From the NCBI GenBank assembly GCA_003233615.1, contig QIMB01000384.1, positions 1 through 5,376 of the forward strand: a stretch of DNA of 5,376 nucleotides. The letters run 5' to 3'. Of this stretch, positions 1 to 5,107 are shown piece by piece. The notes beneath the pieces were generated by a model, which was not told the DNA's origin, did not search any database, and saw nothing but the letters and a program-made list of their open reading frames with translations. Within the stretch, counting starts at the first letter, position 1, and the number at the start of each line of letters is the position of its first letter. Origin of the DNA: Nitrospirota bacterium. Lineage in GTDB: Bacteria; Nitrospirota; Nitrospiria; Nitrospirales; UBA8639. Position numbers and translations under genes: made by a program.

Positions 1-7
1 AATAAAT

Positions 8-30
8 ATCCCCGTGGCAAGACCACGGGG
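8..30. repeat. IS right-end hairpin (copy 1 of 2)
   Basis: The arms CCCCGTGG (10-17) and CCACGGGG (23-30) are perfectly complementary around a CAAGA loop. The 23 bases from 8 to 30 are identical to 496-518 and in the same orientation. In IS200/IS605 elements such subterminal hairpins are the TnpA binding sites. This copy starts two bases past the tnpA stop codon on the minus strand and is followed there by an AT-rich stretch (ATATTTATT), so it may also end the tnpA transcript. It lacks the bulged base often seen in stems of this family. Confidence 0.85.
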
Positions 31-32
31 TA

Positions 33-473
33 TTAGAAGAGCGTGAGCTGTCGCAGTTCTTCTCGCGGCTTACCTTGCTTTTGCACATACTGTTCGACAA
101 TACCCCAATTCCCGCCCTCACCCACGGTCCCCACATAGTAGCCATCGGACCAAAATTCCCCACCCCACAGCTCTTTCTTCAATGCCGGTTTCCGTCGAAA
201 CAATTCGCGCGCCGTGATACTCTTGAACACTCGAACAATTTGTCCCGGAGCAATCTTTGGATGAGCGGAACACAGCAGATGGATGTGATTCCGGTCACAG
301 CCCAGCCGCTCAAACTCCATATCGTAACGCTCGGCAAGGCCTCGCGTTACCTCCGAAATAATCTCTACCACATCATCCGCCAATAAGGCCTTCCGATATT
401 TCACTGGAAAGACAATATGATAGTGAATCTGCCAGGCACAGTGACTAGCTTTCTGAACAGTGCTTTTGCCCAC
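33..473 (-). CDS. tnpA: IS200/IS605-family transposase TnpA (HUH/Y1)
   Basis: This is a single-strand DNA transposase that, as a dimer, nicks and rejoins element ends through a 5'-phosphotyrosine. Read from the GTG at 471-473 it is 146 residues, the usual length for the family (about 130-155). The N-terminus carries the family signature around HCAWQIHYHIV (residues 11-21). The metal-binding HUH motif is His63-Ile-His65 in RNHIHLL, and the catalytic tyrosine is Tyr129 in VEQYVQKQ; the spacing agrees with characterised TnpA proteins. The frame stays open upstream to 830, but that part runs through the left-end hairpin and antisense to the receptor, so it is not used. GTG is the only sensible start, although AGGAGG abuts it with no spacer and is folded into a hairpin, which suggests poor expression. 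All recognisable active-site residues are intact. Confidence 0.92.
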   Translation of the reverse strand: MGKSTVQKASHCAWQIHYHIVFPVKYRKALLADDVVEIISEVTRGLAERYDMEFERLGCDRNHIHLLCSAHPKIAPGQIVRVFKSITARELFRRKPALKKELWGGEFWSDGYYVGTVGEGGNWGIVEQYVQKQGKPREELRQLTLF

Positions 474-491
474 CCTCCTATTGTTAGGAAA
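474..491 (-). promoter_or_regulatory. Ribosome-binding-site hairpin of tnpA
   Basis: On the minus strand UUUCCUA (485-491) can pair with UAGGAGG (474-480) around an ACAA loop. This gives five Watson-Crick pairs and two G-U pairs. The paired 3' arm contains the whole AGGAGG Shine-Dalgarno sequence and ends at the base before the GTG start. Sequestering of the tnpA ribosome-binding site is an established control of IS200 expression; that this stem does the same is inferred from its position and pairing. Confidence 0.5.
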
Positions 492-495
492 TAAG

Positions 496-518
496 ATCCC
501 CGTGGCAAGACCACGGGG
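496..518. repeat. IS left-end hairpin (copy 2 of 2)
   Basis: This is an exact second copy of the 23-base segment at 8-30, with arms at 498-505 and 511-518 and the same CAAGA loop. It lies upstream of tnpA on the minus strand, where the left-end recognition hairpin is expected. In known IS200 elements the equivalent structure also blocks transcription entering from the host side. Both copies are preceded on the plus strand by a similar AATAA motif, which extends the match loosely outside the stem. Confidence 0.85.
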
Positions 519-527
519 AATCACAAG

Positions 528-2222
528 TTGTTGAAAGCCACTGGAGGAAGTTACGATTTCTATAACACGCAAATTTCCTCGGGCGCCCTCTTGGATCCCT
601 TTTCCTTTGCCGGGGAAACCGCTTTCGCCGAATATTATGTCAGTTTGAGTGCGAATGGGCAGCATGGTTATCGAACGAACAATCAACATGATTCTATCCG
701 CCTCTTGACGAACCTCACCCTTCAAATAGGCGAACGCCAACACCTGCAACTCTTTGTCGCTAACACCTCTATTGCAACAGATAACCCGGGAGCCTTGACT
801 AAAGCCCAATTTGAGAACAATCCGAAACAAGCTGGCGCCGAACCCGACATCGTCGTCAACCCTTTAACATGCATCAAAGCCGAAGACTGCAGACATGCCG
901 AGTACACGCAACTTCATTATGTTGGGCTGTCCTATACAAACGAATTTCTGACAGGACACCAGGTATCTATTTCCCCGTTTTACCAATATTGGTTACACGA
1001 TGTTTCGCGTGCACAGAAGTTCTTGATTATCAACCAGGATTATGGCGCCGAAATCCGCTATGACCTCAGTGGCCATGTCGGGATGTTTCCAGCCGCTCTT
1101 CGCGTTGGTTTTTCTCCGCGTTTTGGCGAGTCCCGCACACGCGTCTTTGTCAATGACTTTGGCAATCGCGGCCCACAGTTACAACAACGGTTTACTCAGA
1201 CCATCAACTTGGGCGCGTATCTTGAAGGTCAACTGGAGGTTGACCCTCGCCTGAGCCTTATTGCCGGTGGGCGTTTGGTCCATTCTCGCCGAGAAGGAAC
1301 GGTAACGAACTTCTCTCCCCCGGATGTTGCTGCCCAAACCCTCACTGCCACGCGAACGTTCAGCGCACTCTCTCCAAAAGTCGGCATACTCTATAAGCTC
1401 ACCTCCACCTCACAGGTATTCGGAAATGTCAGTCGTGTATATGAACCCCCTATCAATATTCAGTTGATTCAGGCTCTTGATGTCAACGGCGTGCCGCCCA
1501 ATCAAGCTTTTATTGACCTAGATGCCCAACGTGGGTGGCAATTTGAAATTGGCTATCGTGGAAAGGCTTGGGAAGGGCTCTTCATCTGGGACATCACGGC
1601 TTTTGATTTGGAACTACGGAACGAACATTTAGTCACAGAACTCACCGTCCCGGGTGTTGGGGAAGTCCCGACATTTGCAAACGCAAATAAAACTCGACAT
1701 ACCGGTGTGGAGGTCGGAGGCACGTTGGTATTCATGCGCAATGTATTCACAGACTTAATGGCACAATCGCCTGACCAACTCACATTTCGCTCATCTTATA
1801 CATGGTCACGTTACAAATTCTTAGATGATGAGTTCAAGTTCAGTGGAGGCAGAAATGTAGTGGATGCAAAATCTGGGAACACTATTCCAGGGGTTCCTGA
1901 ACATTGGCTCAGCGGCGAGCTGCGCTACGAGCATCCCGAAGGTTTTTGGCTCGCACCCAATGTTCAATGGTCTCCGTTCGGCTATTTCATCGATTTTCAA
2001 AATACCGTCAAAAACCCGGCATTTTTTGTTGTCAATCTCAAGACCGGGTGGCGATTTACCGATCAGTTACAGATTTTCCTGGAAGGTCGCAACCTCACGA
2101 ATCAAAATTACGCTGGATCGGTTCTTGCGGGAGGAGGCAACAACGCCTCACCAACCGGCACCCAAGTATTTTTCCCCTCTTGGCCGCTAAGTGTGTTTGC
2201 TGGAATGGAGTTTCAATTGTAA
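528..2222 (+). CDS. TonB-dependent receptor, beta-barrel only (5' part missing, IS-interrupted)
   Basis: TonB-dependent receptors are outer-membrane channels that import iron chelates, vitamin B12 or similar ligands using energy passed by TonB-ExbBD. The 564 codons match the barrel of FecA-like receptors. The first strand is recognisable at KATGGSYDF (residues 3-10 of the frame). Amphipathic strands separated by long loops follow, then SPKVGILYKL with YEPP (283-308), NKTRHTGVEVGG (387-398), PEHWLSGELRY (457-467) and FLEGRNLTNQNYAG (517-530). Two cysteines (115 and 121) could pair within an outer loop. No signal peptide, TonB box or plug domain is present, roughly 150 residues short of a full receptor. 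The frame opens at a TTG with no ribosome-binding site, and upstream it runs into the IS hairpin and a stop at 492. I therefore read it as a disrupted gene, not a short receptor. It ends FQL, not in the aromatic residue usual for outer-membrane barrels. The substrate cannot be told. Confidence 0.88.
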   Translation: MLKATGGSYDFYNTQISSGALLDPFSFAGETAFAEYYVSLSANGQHGYRTNNQHDSIRLLTNLTLQIGERQHLQLFVANTSIATDNPGALTKAQFENNPKQAGAEPDIVVNPLTCIKAEDCRHAEYTQLHYVGLSYTNEFLTGHQVSISPFYQYWLHDVSRAQKFLIINQDYGAEIRYDLSGHVGMFPAALRVGFSPRFGESRTRVFVNDFGNRGPQLQQRFTQTINLGAYLEGQLEVDPRLSLIAGGRLVHSRREGTVTNFSPPDVAAQTLTATRTFSALSPKVGILYKLTSTSQVFGNVSRVYEPPINIQLIQALDVNGVPPNQAFIDLDAQRGWQFEIGYRGKAWEGLFIWDITAFDLELRNEHLVTELTVPGVGEVPTFANANKTRHTGVEVGGTLVFMRNVFTDLMAQSPDQLTFRSSYTWSRYKFLDDEFKFSGGRNVVDAKSGNTIPGVPEHWLSGELRYEHPEGFWLAPNVQWSPFGYFIDFQNTVKNPAFFVVNLKTGWRFTDQLQIFLEGRNLTNQNYAGSVLAGGGNNASPTGTQVFFPSWPLSVFAGMEFQL

Positions 2223-2371
2223 TGAATCTACACCGTGACGATGCTTTCGAGGGGCGTTGACTTCTGATGAGTCATGGCCAATTGTGGCCCGCCAAATACC
2301 TTCGTTGATACCTAGCGCGGCACAAGCCAGTGGCAGAACCGCTATGTCCGCCTAGTTGAGGAAAATCAGAT

Positions 2372-3430
2372 TTAATTGCTCAATGAGGCCATGTCGATCA
2401 CGAATCGAAACCGCACATCTCCTTGAATCACCCGTTCATAGGCCTCGTTGATCTGAGAGATGGGAATGACTTCTACGTCTGAGGTCAAACCATGTTCACC
2501 ACAGAAATCAAGCATTTCTTGTGTTTCTCGAATGCCGCCAATCAACGATCCCACCAAGCGCCGCCGCCGAAAAATCAGGGAAAAGGCATCCACAGGAATA
2601 GACTCCGGTGAAGCCCCTACAAGGATATACGTCCCATCAGTTTTCAATAAATCCAGATGCGCATTTACATCATGAGGAGCGGAAACCGTATCAATGACGA
2701 AATCAAATGTTCGGGCTAATCGAGTAAAAGTCCCTGCTTGGGAAGTTGAGGCAAAGTCACTGGCCCCCAGCCGCTCAGCATCTTCTCGTTTACGATCAGA
2801 ACGACTCAAGACGGTGACTTCCGCTCCTAACGCTCGGCCAATTTTCACGGCCATATGCCCCAACCCTCCAAGTCCCACCACAGCCAACGTATGTCCCTTG
2901 CCCACACCCCATTGTCGTAATGGGGAATAGGTGGTAATTCCTGCACAGAGCAGCGGAGCCACACCCTCAAGCGAAAGCCCACCCGGAATGCTCAGGACAT
3001 AATGTTCATCCACAACAATATGATTTGAATACCCCCCATACGTCGGCTGTCCCTCTTTATCTTTTCCGTTGTACGTAAACGTCATCCCGATTTCACAATA
3101 TTGCTCAAGTCCTTTCACACAGGACCCACAAGTCCCGCATGAGTCCACAAAGCACCCCACGCCAACTGAATCACCAACCTGAAATTTCTCGACCTCTGCC
3201 CCTATCCGCTTCACCGTGCCTACAATCTCATGGCCCGGCACCATCGGAAAGAGAGAGCCGCCCCATTCATCTCGAGCTTGATGAATATCCGAATGGCACA
3301 CCCCGCAATATTGAATCTGAATAAGCATATCCTTCGGACCCACCTCTCGCCGCACCTCTCGCCGTTCGAAAGTAAAGGGTGCAAGGGCCTCCCCTACTTG
3401 CTGAGCCGCATAACCTTTGGCTGGCAACAT
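2372..3430 (-). CDS. Zinc-dependent NAD(P)-linked alcohol/aldehyde dehydrogenase (YahK/CAD type)
   Basis: This is a cytosolic medium-chain dehydrogenase of 352 residues, the length typical of the YahK/cinnamyl-alcohol-dehydrogenase branch, which mainly reduces aldehydes with NADPH. The catalytic domain shows the active-site zinc ligands Cys45 (in CGVCHSD), His67 with Glu68 (PGHE) and Cys162 (LLCAG). The structural zinc is held by Cys98, Cys101, Cys104 and Cys112. The Rossmann fold has GLGGLG at 186-191, followed by SRSDRKRE (209-216). The absence of an acidic residue at the end of that second strand favours NADPH, by analogy with YahK. The tail ETQEMLDFCGEHG, then INEAYERV and RFVID, is also characteristic. 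The ATG at 3428-3430 has GAGAGGAGA about seven bases upstream. The gene is monocistronic, convergent with the receptor, and looks intact. The physiological substrate is unknown; aldehyde detoxification is the usual guess for this branch. Confidence 0.95.
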   Translation of the reverse strand: MLPAKGYAAQQVGEALAPFTFERREVRREVGPKDMLIQIQYCGVCHSDIHQARDEWGGSLFPMVPGHEIVGTVKRIGAEVEKFQVGDSVGVGCFVDSCGTCGSCVKGLEQYCEIGMTFTYNGKDKEGQPTYGGYSNHIVVDEHYVLSIPGGLSLEGVAPLLCAGITTYSPLRQWGVGKGHTLAVVGLGGLGHMAVKIGRALGAEVTVLSRSDRKREDAERLGASDFASTSQAGTFTRLARTFDFVIDTVSAPHDVNAHLDLLKTDGTYILVGASPESIPVDAFSLIFRRRRLVGSLIGGIRETQEMLDFCGEHGLTSDVEVIPISQINEAYERVIQGDVRFRFVIDMASLSN

Positions 3431-3794
3431 TCTCGATCTCCTCTCAGCTGACTAGTGTATAGATGTCATAGCTTCAATCGTGCAATCCATCATGGCATAT
3501 CGTCATGAGTCTCGTCGATAAAGAAGCACGAGAGCTACTTGTCATGACACTCAATCGCACAACCGTAAAGTCTCCAATGCATGAATGGATCAAAAGCCAC
3601 CTTTGCAAAGGAGATCAGCCATCCACTCGGATTCTGCCGTACTTCTTCTCAAATCGCATTCACCTCACGCGATCTGATATGGTGATCGTAGAGACGTATT
3701 TTTTGCGGAAACATACGTTTCGTATATGCTGCCAACACCCTGCCGCTTGTCGCAGGCATACTTTCCCCTATGGTCATGGAAGGAAGTCTCCCTC
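3431..3794. other. Intergenic region without a convincing gene
   Basis: This 364-base gap lies between two divergent genes. It contains the dehydrogenase ribosome-binding site and its candidate promoter at its left end. It also contains the start of a plus-strand open frame from ATG 3505 that runs to 3915. That frame has no ribosome-binding site, no family resemblance I recognise, and its last third overlaps the signal peptide of the next gene in another frame, so I do not call it. Small inverted repeats occur at 3713-3725 (ATACG-TTT-CGTAT) and 3740-3757 (TGCC...GGCA with a bulge), just before the next gene; neither looks like a terminator. I see no RNA gene or clear plus-strand promoter. Confidence 0.5.
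3456..3485 (-). promoter_or_regulatory. Candidate sigma-70 promoter of the dehydrogenase gene
   Basis: On the minus strand TTGCAC (3480-3485) and TATACA (3456-3461) are separated by 18 bases, matching -35 and -10 hexamers at four positions each. Transcription would begin near 3449, about 20 bases before the ATG, which leaves room for the AGGAG site. The assignment rests on pattern and position only. Confidence 0.35.
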
Positions 3795-4342
3795 ATGCAT
3801 CGTTTTCCCTTCTGCAATCTTCTCATCTCCTCGTGTCTTCATCTTTCATGTATTATGTTTGTACTCTGTCTTCCTGCATACGGAGCCGAACCCATTGACG
3901 GATTTCGAGAACTGAAATTCGGTATGACCCCGCAGGAGGTCCATGCACTCACGAATTGCTCGACATCCCATGAATGTATCTACGAACTATCTCAAAAAAA
4001 TCGCTATGTGCGGCTTACCTATGACCCCAATGCTACGACACATGGGGCCGAATCCACCGAAGACCTTCGGCTTTCGAAGATAACGATCGACATGGGCCAA
4101 CATACAGAAGGATTTTGGGAAATAGCTATCGCCTCACCCATGATTACACGGACGAAACAATGAACGCATTTCTCGCAAACCAACTTAAAGAACTACAGGT
4201 AGGCTATGAGAATGGGCAAGTTCTCTTGACAGTCATGCGTCGTCAGTTTGGCAATATGATACTCAAGATCGTGTATCAAAACACTATGCGTGCTGCGAAG
4301 TTTGTTGATGAAAAAACGATGCCTCCCTCAATCACTCACTAA
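3795..4342 (+). pseudogene. Secreted hypothetical protein with a KFGMTPQEV motif, split by a frameshift
   Basis: The ATG at 3795 has AAGGAAG eight bases upstream and begins a signal peptide: basic start, long hydrophobic core, and a probable signal-peptidase I cut after AYGA (residue 31). The mature part opens with FRELKFGMTPQEV (38-50), a motif shared by many small periplasmic proteins with a BamE-like or similar fold. Two cysteines (55 and 61) may form a disulfide. This frame reads sensibly to about residue 108 and then ends at 4163 in an unrelated-looking tail. The adjacent frame, from about 4115 to the stop at 4340-4342, continues with a convincing protein (SYRLTHDYTDETMNAFL, then RRQFGNMILKIVYQN). 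The two halves therefore look like one protein of about 182 residues broken by a net loss of one base between roughly 4100 and 4121. A sequencing error would give the same picture. Function is unknown; export to the periplasm is the only firm inference. Confidence 0.7.
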
Positions 4343-4394
4343 AGCTAGTGTTAGGATCCAGTGGGGATTGAGCAAACTAGCCTAAAACTCACTT

Positions 4395-4441
4395 GACCAA
4401 CAAAATGGGTTAAGAAGCTTCTCTCGACGACAAAGTGGGTT
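4395..4441. repeat. Short imperfect direct repeat
   Basis: GACCAACAAAATGGGTT (4395-4411) and GACGACAAAGTGGGTT (4426-4441) align with one gap and two substitutions, starting 31 bases apart. The first copy spans the stop codon of the zinc-ribbon gene and the second lies within its last codons. Spaced copies of short motifs like this can be transposon-end binding sites, as in IS21-type elements, or regulator sites; no transposase accompanies them here. Confidence 0.5.
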
Positions 4442-4802
4442 TCAGGATGAGTAACCGAGGATGCAACTTGCTGCCTCCAATAAACATGGACAACGGCAGA
4501 ATCACGATCCCGGCTTGACGTTGTTTATGCATCAGAAGTCTCCAACACCGGCGACACAGATCATGATCTTTCATTGAAACAGCACGACCAAGTTTACTGG
4601 AATGTGGATTACGACGAGGTGACACAAAGACCTTCACGTCTCCACCACATTCTGCGCATTGTCCAATTCCGCAGCCGTTGCCTTTGCGCATTTTTGGCAA
4701 ACTCAATCGAATACCATTAAACAAATTTTTACGTTTTGGAGTCCGTCGAGATTCAGCGTGGGGAACGGGTTCAGAGGCTTCCAATCTCAGGAGTCGTCTC
4801 AT
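4410..4802 (-). CDS. Small four-cysteine zinc-ribbon protein of unknown function
   Basis: I do not recognise a named family. The 130-residue product has an arginine- and lysine-rich N-terminal third (residues 2-41), then CAEC (49-52) and CRRC (83-86), a CxxC...CxxC pair spaced like a zinc ribbon. An extra cysteine is at 44, and SMKDHDL lies just before the second pair. The C-terminal part is more hydrophobic, with no cysteines. No signal peptide or clear membrane helix is visible, so a cytosolic protein is likely; the basic start and zinc site would suit nucleic-acid binding, which is inference. An earlier in-frame ATG at 4826 exists, but the ATG at 4800-4802 is chosen because AAGGAGG stands six bases before it. 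That site is the main evidence that the gene is real. Its last ten or so codons lie in a direct repeat, so the tail may not be original. Confidence 0.62.
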   Translation of the reverse strand: MRRLLRLEASEPVPHAESRRTPKRKNLFNGIRLSLPKMRKGNGCGIGQCAECGGDVKVFVSPRRNPHSSKLGRAVSMKDHDLCRRCWRLLMHKQRQAGIVILPLSMFIGGSKLHPRLLILKPTLSSREAS

Positions 4803-4808
4803 AGCATC

Positions 4809-4815
4809 CCTCCTT
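4809..4815 (-). promoter_or_regulatory. Strong ribosome-binding site of the zinc-ribbon gene
   Basis: On the minus strand AAGGAGG lies six bases before the ATG at 4800-4802. It decides the start in favour of this ATG over the one at 4826 and supports coding on this strand over the overlapping plus-strand frames. Confidence 0.65.
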
Positions 4816-4819
4816 ATTG

Positions 4820-4842
4820 TGAGCATGAGCGTTACCTGCTCA
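4820..4842 (-). repeat. Alternative inverted repeats in the leader of the zinc-ribbon gene
   Basis: TGAGCA (4820-4825) pairs with TGCTCA (4837-4842). The nested TGAGC (4826-4830) can pair with the same right arm, GCTCA (4838-4842), around a seven-base loop. The two stems exclude each other and sit only a few bases upstream of the AAGGAGG site. They could form a leader RNA structure or a regulator site, but six-base arms can also arise by chance. Confidence 0.3.
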
Positions 4843-5035
4843 ATGCAGCAAAGGATGTGCCTAGAACAACACGACGTCCAAAGAACTGGCTACATGTCTG
4901 TGAAGAAAACGAAATCGTCAAAGATTGTCGAGAGTGGAGGAGAACCAGCCCAAAAATACCGTTGTGCCAGAAAAATCGTCCAATGTGATCCTGCCCTCAA
5001 AATTTTGACGGACTGTGGGAACTACTGACAGAGCA

Positions 5036-5098
5036 TCATTCAATCATGGCCTTCTCAAGGAACTGATCTGCCAGACTGTCATAATTCCTAGCCAACAT
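5036..5098 (-). CDS. Tiny ORF coupled to the response regulator (possible remnant)
   Basis: Twenty codons begin at the ATG at 5096-5098, directly downstream of the response regulator. The TAG stop of the regulator is part of TAGGAA, which stands six bases before this ATG, an arrangement typical of translationally coupled genes. An ATG just before it (5099-5101) is also in frame but too close to that site. The peptide is acidic and helix-prone (LARNYDSLADQFLEKAM) and then meets TGA. It could be a real small protein, the stump of a decayed downstream gene, or chance. I found no kinase-like continuation in the other frames below it. Confidence 0.3.
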   Translation of the reverse strand: MLARNYDSLADQFLEKAMIE

Positions 5099-5107
5099 CA
5101 TTGATTC

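Larger units (their letters stand above)
1..525 (-). mobile_element. IS200/IS605-family insertion sequence (tnpA only)
   Basis: A compact element of about 0.5 kb consists of one tnpA-type gene on the minus strand, bracketed by two copies of the same hairpin. This is the architecture of IS200-like elements, which move as single-stranded DNA, recognise subterminal hairpins rather than terminal inverted repeats, and do not duplicate their target. Because tnpA runs leftward, the element's left end lies near 496-525 and its right end near 1-30. The true right end may lie a few bases before position 1, since these elements are cut some distance outside the hairpin. The outer limit at about 525 is an estimate from where receptor-like coding sequence begins; I cannot read the exact cleavage site. 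No tnpB, iscB or guide-RNA region is present. Confidence 0.85.
4803..5107. other. Intergenic region with two doubtful small ORFs
   Basis: This 305-base gap lies between the zinc-ribbon gene and the response regulator. It contains the leader repeats at 4820-4842. It also contains a plus-strand frame from ATG 4894 to stop 5028 (44 codons, three cysteines at 24, 31 and 41, lysine-rich start) with no clear ribosome-binding site; it could be a small protein but I would not call it. A 12-base palindrome lies at 4997-5008, and a coupled 20-codon minus-strand ORF at 5036-5098 is listed separately. I see no terminator with a run of T and no RNA gene. Confidence 0.45.

Noticed and set aside
1..525. The transposase could be a RAYT (REP-associated tyrosine transposase) with REP hairpins.
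   Set aside because: The hairpins lack the GTAG/GGAG tetranucleotide that marks REPs, and only two copies are present, at the expected IS end positions. The sequence fits IS200-type TnpA better.
1..527. A tnpB or IscB gene with a guide RNA, as in many IS605 elements.
   Set aside because: The space between the two hairpins is filled by tnpA alone; no RuvC- or zinc-finger-type coding sequence is present.
2264..2300. CTGATGAG followed by a GGCCA-ATTG-TGGCC hairpin (2276-2289), resembling a hammerhead ribozyme core.
   Set aside because: The required GAAA after stem II is missing (CGCCAAATACC follows) and I find no stems I or III. The hairpin has five pairs and no T run, so it is not a good terminator either.
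3505..3915. Plus-strand open frame of 136 codons starting MSLVDKEARELL.
   Set aside because: It has no ribosome-binding site and no recognisable family, and its end overlaps the signal peptide of the better supported gene at 3795. It could be a decayed gene but is not supported as coding.
4107..4125. Programmed -1 frameshifting to join the two halves of the exported protein.
   Set aside because: No X XXY YYZ heptamer occurs in the zero frame here (codons GGA TTT TGG GAA ATA) and I see no strong downstream stem.
4344..4381. Inverted repeat GCTAGT (4344-4349) ... ACTAGC (4376-4381) after the broken gene, as a terminator.
   Set aside because: The arms are six bases around a 26-base loop with no T run on either strand, so it is too weak to call.
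4997..5008. Perfect 12-base palindrome TCAAAATTTTGA as a regulator site.
   Set aside because: About one such palindrome is expected by chance in a window of this size, and it does not sit at a promoter position for either flanking gene.
4659..5028. Plus-strand open frames (109 and 116 codons) antisense to the zinc-ribbon gene.
   Set aside because: Neither has a clear ribosome-binding site or recognisable domain, while the minus-strand gene has both an AAGGAGG site and paired CxxC motifs.
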